A stretch of DNA of 64,000 nt from Ochotona curzoniae (GCF_017591425.1 NW_024467106.1:22000501-22064500); one strand, 5' to 3'. Counted from the stretch's first letter, positions 22,600 to 33,044 are shown. Numbers and translations are program-made. The notes: a model not told the origin generated them from the sequence alone.

Positions 22600-22850
22600 A
22601 AATCTACATTGAAAACCTCCACCAGTTCCCTTGCTAACTTGTGTTCCTTTCCCGAGTCTCAGCCTCAGTGTGACTCCACTGAGAAGCCTTCTCCAGGCTG
22701 CTCCTCACCCCAGGCTGTGTTTTAGCTCCCTTGTTTATGCTCCCACATACTGTTGAGCCCAACTAGCATTCACTAATTGGATTATAATTGTTTATTTGCC
22801 TGCTAGACTGAGCTGCTCCCAGACATTGAGAAACCAACAGTTATCGCTGC
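22600..22850 (+). repeat. L2 LINE 3' part, sense
   Basis: 'gagaagccttctccaggctg', then 'cacatactgttgagcccaac', 'gtttatttgcctgctagact' and 'gagctgctcccagacattga', fits the L2 3' end ('gaggccttccctgacc ... ttatttgtttattgtctg ... agaatgtaagctccatgagg'). Confidence 0.55.
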
Positions 22851-23998
22851 CAGCACCACATTTCTCCCAGCCAGAGGCCATTCCCATTTAGGAGCCATGT
22901 ATCTACACATGGCCTTGCCCATAAGAAGGGTAATCCCTCATGCAGACTTCCAAGGTCAATTTGACTCTCTGTCCCAGTGATATTCAGATCCCAGTTTATC
23001 CTTCTTTCCACCAAGAAGCCCATAGCTCAATTTGGGCAGAGGATCAGAGGTGAAGTGACTTGCCAAATCACCATGTTTCAGACTGAGATTCTATTACTTG
23101 GTGTCTAGCAGTTGCCAGCATCAGAATCATGAGTGTTTAGGTGGTAACCAGCATAAAGCCTGGACAATGGTGAAGTGTGGTCATCAGCCAAAATGTCAAG
23201 TGCTGAGAATAAGAGAAAGAGGCAGGAGAGAGTAGGTCATCTAACTTTGTCTCTGCAGCTCACAGTGCTGGCCCATGAGCTTAGAGTTGGCTGTACAAAA
23301 CAGGCAGAGGGCCAGGTTTGGCCCATGTAATGGTTTGCTGGCCCTTGCTCTACAATCAACAAAACAATAAATCAAGCCCTGGTTGGTAGTGTTTGCCAGT
23401 CTCAGTACAGCAAATGCTTGCATTATAGCTGATCTCAAGCTACCAACATGCCATCACTGGATGTTGGATTGGCAAGATATACAGGATATCATCAAGTAGC
23501 ACTGCCACCATGAAGATACAAGGCTCATTGTCTCAAGAGCATGGCTAACAGTAGGATGCAGTAACATATTTACACAGTAATATTTTTTGAATATTTATTA
23601 CCTTTGCTTTCAACATGATTTATCTACTTTCAAGATGCTGCTGTTTAACATCTATTCCTTGCCATTTAACAACTACCTGCAAAATATCCTTTACTTTAAG
23701 GCAGCTGGGGTACAATGGGGTTTCCAGTGCCCCTGATCTATCTGACTACACGAACCATATGGAGAGGAAGAGGAAAAAAGTCAGCTCCTGAGAGAGATTT
23801 GTGAATCAGCACTTGCTGTAAGAGTGCTAACCTCTCTCACTTCTCCAACTGAAGATTTCATCCTCCAGACCGGATCCTGCTGTATTCTTAGTCTAATAAA
23901 GTTAAAATTTTCTCTTTCTTGTAATGGAATAAGAATGACTTTAGAGCATGCCTGTGGTCCCCTCTTTCTAGGTACTGGTAATTGTGTGCATGTAATGT
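22850..23998. other. No gene or clear repeat seen
   Basis: About 1.1 kb of unique-looking DNA. ORFs of 60-77 codons are uninformative. Confidence 0.35.
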
Positions 23999-23999
23999 G

Positions 24000-24185
24000 C
24001 CAGGCTGGGAGCATTCTCCATTACCTTGCCTAATCTTTACAAAAAGCTTTCAAGAAGTGCTATGTCTAAATGTTACAGATGAGTAAACTGAGGTTCAGAA
24101 CGATGAAGCAGTTAGCCCAGGGAGGCATAGCACAGCCAGGACATATTAGAGTTAGCATTCAAATTTCAAATCTGACTTCCTCTCA
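24000..24185 (-). repeat. MIR SINE, antisense
   Basis: 'gttacagatgagtaaactga', then 'ggttcagaacgatgaagcag' and 'ttagcccagggaggcatagc', is a good reversed MIR core. The 158-codon ORF 24070-24546 starts in it. Confidence 0.85.
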
Positions 24186-24630
24186 ACCTGTGTGCAGGCT
24201 TTGCACAATTTCCTTTGCTTGTTTGGTTCCAGTCCACAACCATTCTCAGCAACAGAATGGAAACCCACATGGCAGGCACCTTAAAATTTATGCTCCTTCC
24301 ATTCTTCCTCTGTGTCTCTGTGAAGCAGACAATGGCTCTGAACACCTGGGACATGGGAAACAAGTGATAGAAGGTCAGTTAAGAGAACACATCAAAGATT
24401 CAGGAATAAGACAGACAAATGAACAGATTTATCAGGGTACAGGTAAGCCTTTGTCCTCTGAATGCTGCGCCTTTACCATCTTGCACATCCTACTTTCTAA
24501 TTACCCTTCCAAGATAGACTTACTTCCATTCCCTCCCACGTCATAGGCAAGCTGGAGCACGTCCCTAGTGCTTTGGCAATGTCATATAGAAATACATTCC
24601 AGGGCAGAATAATGGGAGTGGGAAGTGTTT
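24185..24630. other. No gene seen; splice-donor-like site
   Basis: A 158-codon ORF (24070-24546) runs through, with a good donor-like 'acaggtaagc' at 24439-24448. It starts in a MIR, has no domain, and no acceptor or conserved protein is recognised. Coding is not supported. Confidence 0.3.
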
Positions 24631-24687
24631 TCAATCCTGATTGCTGATGTACCAAAATACCACAAACTTAGTGACTTGACACTGTAC
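24630..24687 (-). repeat. MaLR (MLT1-like) LTR, antisense, piece 1 of 3
   Basis: 'gctgatgtaccaaaatacca', then 'caaacttagtgacttgac', follows the reversed MLT1 end ('ccataacaaaataccacaaactgggtggctta'). The LTR continues at 25011 and 25398, after two SINE insertions. Confidence 0.65.
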
Positions 24688-25010
24688 AGGGACAGATGTT
24701 GGGAACCAGGTTAACCTGCACCTATGTAAACTGCATCCCATATGGGAGGACCAGCTTAACTCCTGGCTCCTCTGCTTCTGGTCCATTTCTTGCTAATTCA
24801 TCTGGAAAGGCAAGGGTTGACAACCCAGGTATTTGGTTCTCTTGCCACTTCGCAGGAGACCCAGATGGATTTCTTGGTAACTGGCTTCAGTCCAGCCCTG
24901 GCTGTATGGACATTTGGAAAGCAAATCAGCAGATTGAAGATTTTTCTCTTTCCTTCTCTCTATGTCATTATGTCACTGTGCCTTTTAAATAAATAGTCTT
25001 AAAAAATAAA
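24688..25010 (+). mobile_element. CSINE inserted in a MaLR LTR
   Basis: Its parts are 'gcatcccatatgggaggacc', 'cttgccacttcgcaggagac' (decayed 'cacgtgggagac'), 'gtatggacatttggaaagca', a pyrimidine run, and the tail 'cttttaaataaatagtctta' with an A-rich end. It is diverged and therefore older than the neighbouring antisense SINE at 25108. Confidence 0.8.
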
Positions 25011-25093
25011 ACCACATAGATTTATTTTCTTTAAGTTCTATAGTTAAGAAGGTTTCATAGAGCTAAAATGAAAGTGCCATCTAGGTTGTGTGT
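25011..25093 (-). repeat. MaLR (MLT1-like) LTR, antisense, piece 2 of 3
   Basis: 'catagatttattttctttaa', then 'gttctatagttaagaaggtt', corresponds to 'agaaatttattttctcacagttctggaggctgg' in the reversed LTR. It lies between the two SINEs. Confidence 0.65.
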
Positions 25094-25107
25094 TGTCATG
25101 GAATCTT

Positions 25108-25383
25108 TTTCCTTTTTTTTTTTTTAAAGATTTATTTATTTTTATTACAAAGTCAGATATACAGAAAGGAAGAGAAATAGAGAGGAAGATCTTCCATCCG
25201 ATGATTCACTCCCCAAGTCACCGCAACGGCTGGTGCTGTGCTGATCTGGAGCCAGGAAATTCTTCGAGGTCTCCCGCACGGGTGCAGGGTCCCAAGGCTG
25301 TAAGCCATCCTCGACTGCTTTCCCAGGCCACAAGAGGGAGCTGGGTGGGAAGTAGATCTGCTGGGCCACACTGCTGGGCCTGC
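25108..25383 (-). mobile_element. Young CSINE, antisense, internally shortened
   Basis: It is flanked by perfect 14-bp duplications 'tgtcatggaatctt' (25094-25107 and 25384-25397). It reads poly-T, 'gatttatttatttttattac', 'ggaagatcttccatccgatg', then the body. The tRNA-like head is short: after 'gggaagtagatctgctgggc' it goes straight to 'cacactgctgggcc', lacking most of the B-box region present in the copies at 35069 and 49118. ORFs at 25090-25482 and 25145-25408 (reverse) are SINE translations. Confidence 0.97.
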
Positions 25384-25397
25384 TGTCATGGAATCTT

Positions 25398-25560
25398 AAG
25401 AGGAGCATCTGCTTTCCTACCTTTCCTAGCTTGCAGAGACCGTTGCATTGCTAGGCTCATGGGTCCTTCCTTCTATCCTTAAAGTCAGCATTATTGCAAC
25501 TTTTTCTATACACACAGATCCCTTTTCCCTAGTTGAAATATTGGAGTATTAGATGGGCAA
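25398..25560 (-). repeat. MaLR (MLT1-like) LTR, antisense, piece 3 of 3
   Basis: 'ctagcttgcagagaccgttg' and 'gtccttccttctatccttaa' follow the reversed LTR order ('cctggcttgcagacagctg ... ctccatcttcaaagccagca'). Confidence 0.55.
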
Positions 25561-25669
25561 GACTTGTGTAACACTAGAGTCAGGGTAAACTTATAGTTTG
25601 GCCTTTATGACCACCACTTCAGTCAATTTTGTCCAAGCTGTGCTGCATTAAAACATTCTCAAATCCTGA

Positions 25670-26890
25670 GGGTATTTTATTTTTGGTGATGTTTATATAG
25701 TTGATAGGGTGGGAAGTGTTGAGGTTGCGACTACTGTTTCCAAATTGTCTTTTTCTTCTTCCTGTATGTGGGGGGACAGGGTAGAGAGAGATGAGAAGCC
25801 ACACCCAGTCTCCCAGCTGCCTCGGTGCCCAGGAATGGAGAACAGCCACCCTGTGATCCCAGGTCCCCAGTGTGGAGCATGCTCCGAGGCTTCTGCTCAG
25901 ATGTTTTGATTGTTTTGATATCCAGTTGATCTCACACTCTAAGAATGAGGAAATCCTCCCAAGTTCCACTGGCTGACATAGTTCACCCTGGAGTCTCCGT
26001 TCGCCTAGATATTTGCTGTCAGTGCTTGGCTGGGGTAGTTGGCCAGTTTGTTCTACCCTCCTTCCTTTGCTATGGTACCAGATATCCTCTGCCGGCCCGC
26101 TGGACTGCCATATCACTTCTGGGTCTTTTGGCTAACCTCATGTGTAGTATCTGTTCTTATCAGTTTAATATCTTATATGTCCTCTATCCTGAAGTCTTTT
26201 TTCCTTTATTGTTATTATCATATTATCATTTTATGATACAGTTCCATAGGCCCTGGGATTTCCCCTGTCCCCTCCTGTAGTCCCCCTCCCCCTTGCCACT
26301 GAGTTCTCCCATATCATTACAACAGTATAGTTCCTCAGAAACAGTCAGAAGTCCATTCTTGTGGGCATGGACAGTGGCAGAGAGTCCAGCATCCTATTGT
26401 CATGACAACACCCAAGAGTCTCACTGGGAGTCTATCCTTGATCCAGAAGTAAAGACACATACTGTACTGTATCCTCACATCTGGACATGTCAGTCTCCTC
26501 TACACAGTCACTATAAATCTCCCCCCAAGTGAAAAGCCACAAAATAAAACTAACAACAGAAAGAAAAACAGAAATTTACAATGTCATGAAATTAAATAAC
26601 ATGCCACTGGATATGATAGTCTCTATTTCACAGTTACTGTACATCCCCTTAAATGAAAAGCCAAAACACAAAATCAATAACAGGAAGAGAAAATAGAAAA
26701 TTACATCACCATGAAGTTAAATAATGTGCTACTGAATGACTAATGTGTCGCTGAAGAAATTAAAAAGAAAATCAAAAATCTTCTTGAAGAAAATGATGCT
26801 ACTCTATGATCTATTAGTCATTGAAGAATTTAATGAGAAAAAAAACAAGTTTTGAAGAAATGAAACGAAAAACAAGACATCAAAATCCAT
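25670..26890 (-). repeat. Lagomorph L1, 3'-end type sequence, antisense
   Basis: It starts with 'attttatttttggtgatgtt' and 'tatatagttgatagggtggg', the same opening seen at 63939-63984, where it follows a poly-T-rich run as an antisense L1 3' terminus would. It runs 1.2 kb up to a recognisable antisense ORF2 piece at 26900. Inside are imperfect tandem copies with a period of about 126 bases (26481-26606, 26607-26731, then a partial). No L1 protein frame survives. The 3'-UTR identity is inference. Confidence 0.5.
26481..26740. repeat. 126-bp imperfect tandem duplication inside L1
   Basis: Copy 1 starts 'ctggacatgtcagtctc' at 26481. Copy 2 starts 'ctggatatgatagtctc' at 26607. A third start, 'ctgaatgac', is at 26732. 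Both full copies carry 'cacagt.act', 'gtgaaaagcca' or 'atgaaaagcca', an A-rich middle, and 'atgaa.ttaaataa.atg', in the same order. Confidence 0.85.
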
Positions 26891-26899
26891 GAGATACAG

Positions 26900-27240
26900 T
26901 TTCCGCTGATCTTTGTTGGTGAGATATATCTCCTGTAGGCAACAAATAGATGGGTTTTGTGTTTTTAATCCAGGCTAATAATATATGATGCTTGATTGAT
27001 AAGTTTAGCCATTTACATTCAGGCTAATATAAATAGGTTTATCAGAGACTATTACAGTGAAATATATGACTATCTGGAAGATCTCTGTAACCCAGTGCAT
27101 CAGAATGTTCCCAACAACCAATGCAAGATATTGCAAAATGCACATGCGTGGAATGGCCATTCAAAACATGATATGCATAATAATGTGTTTAATATTACTG
27201 GCATGAAAAGTTGATATACATTCATATTCTATATTGCAAC
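26900..27240 (-). repeat. L1 ORF2 endonuclease-region remnant, antisense
   Basis: 'gatatatctcctgtaggcaa', followed by 'gatgggttttgtgtttttaa', 'tccaggctaataatatatga' and 'tagccatttacattcaggct', is the reversed start of L1 ORF2. In sense this encodes the 'CCLQETH' and 'LNVNGLN' neighbourhood of the endonuclease. The frame is broken by stops and changes, so it is a dead copy. Confidence 0.75.
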
Positions 27241-27247
27241 CATCTTA

Positions 27248-27430
27248 TTTTTAAAAAAGATTTATTTATTTGAAAGACAGAGTTATAGAGTGGGTTGGGG
27301 GAAGACAGAAAGACATCTTATATCCACTGGTTCACTCCCAAAATGGCTGCTATGACCGTAAAACCTCCTGGTGCTGCTGCCGAGGCCCCCCCACCCCAGC
27401 CGACTCTGACTCCCAGCTCAAGGTGATATT
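27248..27430 (-). mobile_element. CSINE, antisense, 5'-truncated
   Basis: 'aaaaaagatttatttatttg', 'aaagacagagttatagagtg', 'ccactggttcactcccaaaa' and 'ggctgctatgaccgtaaaac' are the reversed 3' half. The match fades after 'tgactcccagctcaagg', so the tRNA-derived head is missing. Confidence 0.75.
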
Positions 27431-28138
27431 GGGTAGCTCACTATTTGTTTCCTGGAGTTCTTTCATTTTTTTTTTTGCAAGACAATGGGGTTTAATACTT
27501 AGGAGGCTATTCTGCTGCAGCTAGAAAAATTGGTCTAGCTTCACTTCTAATGGTGAGCTTATTCTGTCTTGGGACCCACCCACCATCAGCCATCATCAGG
27601 TGGCTATCTTACGGCCACAGAAATAACCTACCTGAAGACCTTCTTCAGAGCATTTGGACTAACTATATTTGTGGAAACTGGAAATCCAGCACTTTAGCCA
27701 GTTGCTGCTCTATTGGCCACCAAGCACAGAGGTACTAAAGGCAGGGTCCTGGGGAGAGTCCTTGAGCATTCATGTAAGCCATGCCTGCTGGTGCCCTGTG
27801 GCACTTTATACAAGGACAGTCCTGGAGGAGGAGACCTGTGAGCCTGGCTGTTGACCGGGGCTACCAAAACACACAGGAAAGAGTCCCTTAAGTGCCAGAG
27901 GCCATGTGGTCTTGTACAACTTTGAATTCTGAGTATTTAGGATGATGCTTACATGGTAGGTGCTCAATACAGCCACGTTGCAAGAATACACGTAACACGT
28001 AGATACATAGAGGTACAAAGTGAACCTCATGTTGGTGGTCTGATTTCTTTTTTGTATCTTTGGATTTTCCAATTTCTATAAGTAGGAATTGCAGTTACAC
28101 TGGGAGCAAGGGAAATCCACTTCCAAAAAAGTTAGAGT
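27430..28138. other. No gene or clear repeat seen
   Basis: A poly-T run lies at 27466-27476. Otherwise this is unique-looking DNA with short ORFs only (27550-27738, 27806-28072 reverse). Confidence 0.35.
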
Positions 28139-28139
28139 T

Positions 28140-28330
28140 CCTTTTATGACTTGACTGTGTGTTATCTGCATGACTTTGCCTAAGTCTCCTTTCTCTATGC
28201 CTCAATTTCCCCAGCCATAATAACAATTTCTACTTCATTTGATTGTTAAGAGGATTAAATGAGCTCATGGATGTTATCAGGTAAAGATCACAGTTGGGGG
28301 CACAGAAAGAACTCAGTCAAATCAGATTTG
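28140..28330 (+). repeat. MIR SINE, near full length, sense
   Basis: 'tgactttgcctaagtctcct', 'atgcctcaatttccccagcc', 'gattgttaagaggattaaat' and 'gagctcatggatgttatcag' follow MIR closely from core to tail. Confidence 0.85.
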
Positions 28331-29695
28331 TATTGTGCTGTTTGTATACTAGTCATATTTTGTTATTTCTGCAGATACCCTGAGACCTAATGTGAAGGGA
28401 AGAAGCATTGACGGGGTGGAAAAGGATGTGGGTTGGAAGAAGTTCACTTAGCAGCCAAGTCTTCTTTGAGCCACTGTCCCTTCTGCCTCAGAGAGACTGT
28501 GTACATCAAAATGACACGATGATGTCAGGTGCTCTCTAGGCATGAGTCATTATTTTTATAACCTAGAAAGTTAAAAAAAAAAAAAAAGGCAACTCAGGGC
28601 CTTTCTCCTGTTCTTATTGGACTTACTGCTGTCCTTTGACTTGAACAGAGAGTCCCTTGTCCCTAGAAGTCTCCAGGGCTTGGTCACGGGGCAGTGGCTG
28701 CAGCCAAGGGTAGCTTTTTTTTTCTCTCTCTCTCTACTGCCTCCAGATAAGCCTGGTCCTCTCCTTCTCCTGCCCCAAAGCTTCCCACACAGCTGCGGCC
28801 TCATTATCCAGGGTGACTGTGAGCAGCTGAAAGGAGCTTAACCAGGGGTAGGCTTTCAAGTGTTCATAATAAAGCTTCAAAGTTCACACCTTCATTAAGA
28901 TGTGAAGAGGCAGGTCCTCCCCCCTCCTCCTGGGGCTATTGTTCCCTCCCCATCTGGCAGCAGATTCAAAAGACAAGCAGGATTGGTTTTCTTTGTCCAG
29001 ACAGCTCTCCTAACCAGAAAGGCTAGACCTGTTTGTTAAGCAAGCTTCTATCCTGCAGCCCCTTCAGACCTGCTGCGAAGGTGTCATAGGCGCCAGGGAA
29101 TTGGGACGTTGCTCAGGCCTGGAAGGGCTCTCCTGGGGAGGCGGGACTGGACTTGTTCTGCCAGGTCTCAAGGGGTAGAGCTAGGACCAGGGAGTGGAAG
29201 CAAAGGTGACTTTGGTTTCCAAATGCAGGAGAGGAGAGATGTACAAAAGTGATCTGGTGTTGGGATTTGCATTCCTTGGTAGTGAGGCATTGCAAGAATG
29301 GGGCTCCTGATGGAAAGCCACAGAAGATAGCCCATCTTTGGCTATCAGGTCAGACCTGTGATGCCAGGGCCTGGGAATTCTGAAAGCCCAGCTTTTTGGC
29401 ATAATCTCTTTGGCCACCTCTCAGGTTTTCCCTTGCAACTGCTTTTGTTCCCACAGCCTTCCAACTGTGACTGTCTCCATGGACGCATGATTGGTACCTC
29501 CTACCTTTTGTGGTTTTCTTTTAGCCATCAGAGAGCAAGCTATCAATACAACTTGGAGCCTCCTTTGTTCCTGAGAAGGTGCTCTTTGGCAGGTTCTGGG
29601 GGAATCCATCTCCCTTGCGTCCATGAGTCTCATAGCTGGGAGACTAAACTGGAAACCCTTTAGATAGTCTTATAATGAGCAGTAAAACAGGATTT
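28330..29695. other. Unique-looking stretch with a possible regulatory cluster
   Basis: No repeat is recognised apart from a poly-A run at 28574-28587. At 28878-28906 an HNF4-like 'caaagttca' overlaps an inverted pair of T-box-like half sites ('ttcacacct' 28883-28891 and 'agatgtgaa' 28898-28906). A GC-box-like 'ggaggcgggact' lies at 29138-29149. ORFs of 60-101 codons (28571-28804 reverse, 29358-29663) have no domain. Confidence 0.4.
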
Positions 29696-29996
29696 GATTT
29701 TTTTTAAACAAAAGATTTTATTTTTGTACATACATTTTATGTATTCTTTGAGTCAAGAGAGTGACCATTTGCTCAGGGTTTATTCCTCAAATGCCTGTAA
29801 TGGCCAGGGCTGGCCCGAGTCTGGAGTCAGGAGCTGGGAATACAATTCAGGCGGTAGAAACTGAATGACTTGAGCCGTCGCTGCTGCCTCCCAGGGTTTG
29901 CACTGGCAGGAAGCTAAAGTTAGCTAGCCACAACTGAACCCAGGAATTCAGATGTAGGGTGTAGTCATCTTAACTGTTAGGCTAATGGCCAATTCC
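29696..29996 (-). mobile_element. Old CSINE, antisense
   Basis: A poly-T-rich start and 'aaaagattttatttttgtac' are followed by 'tctggagtcaggagctggga', then 'atacaattcaggcggtagaa', 'cactgaacccaggaattcag' and 'cttaactgttaggctaatgg'. It is heavily diverged. Confidence 0.65.
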
Positions 29997-30149
29997 GAGA
30001 GGAGAGTTTTCAGGTGAGACAGTGTCTCAGATGAATGACTGTAAATGAACACATTTCATGAGCAAAATGGTTTCCTTTCTATTGAACAGAGGGGAGAGTG
30101 AAAAGAAAAAAACCATGATAGGTGGGAAAGATGAAGGCCTTTGTGAACA

Positions 30150-30330
30150 GGCCTGGGTTTGAATTGCAATTTTGCCACACACTAATTAGGGGACATCAGA
30201 CATGGTTCAGCAAAGCGTTCAGATAGCATTGAAACACAGTAACCCCAGTTCTGCAGAGTAGTTGAAAGGGTTGAACATGAGATACCCCACGGAAAGTCCA
30301 AAGCCTTATTAAGTGTTCATTGTCTTTTCT
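30150..30330 (+). repeat. MIR SINE, sense
   Basis: 'caggcctgggtttgaattgc' with 'aattttgccacacactaatt' is the MIR front part ('ctgcctgggttcaaatcccggctctgccactta'). 'gttgaaagggttgaacatga' and 'ttattaagtgttcattgtc' continue it. Confidence 0.75.
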
Positions 30331-30547
30331 CTATTATTATAGTTAATATCCAGTCTTTGGAAAACTGATTGGCTGGTCTCTTGATAAGAGATGGCTCACC
30401 AGTGTATTTATTTCTATTTTTAACTGTTCATGAATATGATTGGGAAGAATCCTTTGTCCTTATCTTATCTCTGATACAGAAAACTATATGGGCTACATTG
30501 TGTGTACAAGGAAGTTTGTGGCCATCGTGCTTATAGTAACCACATGG
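30330..30547. other. Short unannotated stretch
   Basis: Nothing recognised. Confidence 0.3.
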
Positions 30548-30792
30548 GAGCTGGCCTGGGTGTTCCACCTGTCACTGTGTAAAGTTCAGTTAGTTCCATT
30601 CTGAAGAATACCAGGCTGTCACCACTGAGAATACCCCTGTCACCTCCGTGTGAGACCTAGGAGAATCTCCTGGCTCCTGGCTTTAGATCACTGCAGCTCT
30701 GGTCAATGTAGTCATCTGGGGAGTGAGCCAGCAAATGAAAGATCTTTCTGTCACCCCTCTTCCTAAATCTATTAAAAATTTCTGTTAAAAAG
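30548..30792 (+). mobile_element. Old CSINE, sense, shortened
   Basis: 'ggagctggcctgggtgttcc', 'cctccgtgtgagacctagga', 'gaatctcctggctcctggct', 'catctggggagtgagccagc' and 'aaatgaaagatctttctgtc' are the SINE landmarks in order. The central part is reduced. Confidence 0.7.
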
Positions 30793-31764
30793 AAAGTGAA
30801 AAACAGAACAAAATCTCTAGTCATGCTTCCCATGATTTTCCTGAGAGTGTCCCTATCTTATGGTTTTACGGCAGGTCTTCTTATATGTTTTAGAATCCTC
30901 ATCTTTTAGGACAAGGCTGCACCCCCAGAGAACCCAGAGCAGAGAACTACAGACCATGCAATCTAGGCAAATGCTAAAAGAAGGATGATCTAACTGGCAG
31001 AACTGGAGAAACAGAGCAATGCCAGAAGCTGGCAGCACTGGGTCCCTTCCAGATGCAACAAGTCCCTCGAACGCGGAAACCCGGATTCTAAGTCCATCTT
31101 TTCAGGTTGGCTGGATTCTAAGGCTCTATAGTCAATATTTGTCTTGCTGGGCATTTCTGCATGCCATCTTTCTTCTATTCAGTCTGTAAAGCATTCCTCT
31201 AGCCTCCAATCAAGAGGACAGGTTTGAGACACACTCTTATTTCCTTATGCATGAGTACTTATAACAAAACCCTTCTCTATTCAAAAGATTGGCCTTGCGG
31301 AACTTGGCAGGGAGGAAAGTGCAGGAACTGTATATCACACGTGTGTCGGTCAGTACATAAGAAGGGACTGCAAAGACGTCACAGACAGCAGTATTTGGGA
31401 GGATTGGAGGAGTGTGGGCAAAAGGGAAGGGAATTTTATTACCTGTCCAATGTAATAACATAACTGCGTTGGAATGTTTTACGGTGAGACGGTGTCTGCT
31501 TCCCACTACTAGAGCAATATTTCAAGAGATAAGGAAAAGATTGCACCTTTTGCTGCCACTTGAAAGGTTAAACTGACCTGGTGAAAAGCAACCCTGTGAA
31601 CTAAATTAAGCAAATAGCTCTTCCCCTTCCTTTTCGAGGAGTGGAAATGTCAAGAACCGGGGCTCGGGCTGCCACATGGGTTGTGTGATGGGCTAGCAGA
31701 ATTCTGGCCACTGCTGAGCTCGAGTCCCAGGGGAAGAATTTAGGTTCGTTCATCTTTTTCTTCC
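30792..31764. other. No gene or clear repeat seen
   Basis: Unique-looking DNA. ORFs at 30853-31038 and 31237-31506 (reverse) and 31224-31463 have no domain. Confidence 0.35.
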
Positions 31765-31840
31765 ACAGATGTTAATGAGGGGCCTCTCACCTGTTAGGCA
31801 CTCTTCAGGTGAGAGTCAGAAGGTAGAGAAAGATCCTCAT
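31765..31840 (-). repeat. L2 terminal fragment, antisense
   Basis: 'gaggggcctctcacctgtta' followed by 'ggcactcttcaggtgagagt' corresponds to the reversed L2 end ('gagcacctactatgtgccaggcactgttctagg'). Confidence 0.4.
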
Positions 31841-32210
31841 CTTAAAACAACTTGCTCTCGACCGGCAGAGCTGGACATGGGATGTATCCACATGGACGTG
31901 CCATCTGTCAGTGTCTGTAATGAGGTGCAGCGGGATAGAGGGATGAGGCAGGCCAGGCCTAGATGGCGAGCAGGAAGAATGTGTCCAAACCCTCAGGGGA
32001 AGCTTTGCAATTTCCTGGCAGGTTTAATGTACATTTTCTGGCCTGATCCTCTGCCCTCTCTGTTAAGAACTGCTGTTCCCATTGGCCAGCCACAGAAACT
32101 GAAGCTCTAACAGAGCTGCGATTCGCTCAGGATCACAAAACTGCCTCTCAGGGGAACCCTGGTTAATTTTCTGACATCTTTAGGATGATGGGGGATGACT
32201 TTTTTTTTTA
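31840..32210. other. Mostly unannotated; weak MIR at the right
   Basis: 32085-32160 ('ccacagaaactgaagctcta ... ctcaggatcacaaaactg') resembles a reversed MIR core, with low certainty. The ORF at 31769-32110 has no domain. Confidence 0.3.
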
Positions 32211-32211
32211 C

Positions 32212-32516
32212 TTCAAAAATTTTTATTTTCATAAACTTAAAAGCCGAGAATCAGGAAAAGAAAAGGCGGGGGTGGGCATGGAGAAACAGCAAGAAAGAGA
32301 GAAACTTCCATCTGCTGGTTCACTCATAGAGCTGCAACAGCCAGGTTTGGATCTGAAGCCAGAAAACTTGAGCTCCATTCCCAATTTCCTACATGGAAAG
32401 TTTGAGCCATCTTCTGTTCCCTACTAGAATGTTTTAGCAGGAAGTCTGGATCAGGAGCAAAGCAGCCCATACTCAAACCGGTACCAGCTTCACTCACTGT
32501 GCCACAAGGCCCAGCC
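32212..32516 (-). mobile_element. Old CSINE, antisense
   Basis: 'aaaatttttattttcataaa', 'ccatctgctggttcactcat', 'ggatctgaagccagaaaact', 'ggatcaggagcaaagcagcc' and 'cactgtgccacaaggcccag' appear in the reversed SINE order. Confidence 0.8.
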
Positions 32517-32696
32517 CAGATTTTCTGCAGTCTTGTACTCAGAAGTCATCTTGGTGATTACCAGGGAAGATGGCTTCTGTGCTAACAAGCTCCAGGAGTT
32601 CTTGGTGGAAGGTGTTTGTGAACCAGATGAGCAAAGGAGGACATGGCGATCAAGGAGCAAAGTACCTTGAGGTCAAAGGGATTGTAGCACCTGTTA
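32516..32696. other. Short unannotated stretch
   Basis: Nothing recognised. Confidence 0.3.
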
Positions 32697-32707
32697 CTCA
32701 GTTCCTT

Positions 32708-33044
32708 TTTTTTTTTTTTTAAATCACAGTGTATGTGGTCTGACTTTGGAGTGCACATTTTCTTTTTTTAGAGTTTTTTGTGTTGCAAATTCACATATAT
32801 AGAGAGGAAGATCTTCCGTCTGATAATTCACTCCCCAAGTGACTGCAACGGCCGGAGCCAGGAGCCAGGAACTTCCTCTAGGTCTTCCACATGGGTATAG
32901 GGTCCCAAGGCTTTGGGCTTTCTCAGGCCACAAGCAGGGAGCTGGATGGGAAGTGGAGCTGCCGGGGTTAGAACCGGCACCCACATAGGATGCCGGCGTG
33001 TTCAAGGCGAGGACTTTAGCTGCTAGGCCACCATGCCGGGCCCG
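32708..33044 (-). mobile_element. Young CSINE with a 3' transduced segment, antisense
   Basis: It is bounded by perfect 11-bp duplications 'ctcagttcctt' (32697-32707 and 33045-33055). From the right, a full SINE with a 'ccaccatgccgggcccg' head runs to its usual 3' part ('agaggaagatcttccgtctg' on this strand) and an A-rich tail (T-rich 32762-32777). Beyond that lie about 41 bases (32721-32761) that are not SINE, and then a second, pure poly-T run (32706-32720) against the left duplication. This is the layout of a read-through transcript carrying downstream flank. The 157-codon reverse ORF here is SINE-derived. Confidence 0.9.

Noticed and set aside
24070..24546. 158-codon ORF with a donor-like site near its end
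   Set aside because: The start is within a MIR and the residues show no domain. There is no paired acceptor.
25619..26116. 165-codon reverse ORF in the sense direction of an L1
   Set aside because: It lies in the L1 3'-end-like segment and does not resemble ORF1 or ORF2 proteins. Most likely chance in an untranslated region.
28571..28590. Poly-A run as the end of a processed pseudogene
   Set aside because: No upstream gene-like sequence, no polyadenylation signal at the right distance and no flanking duplication found.
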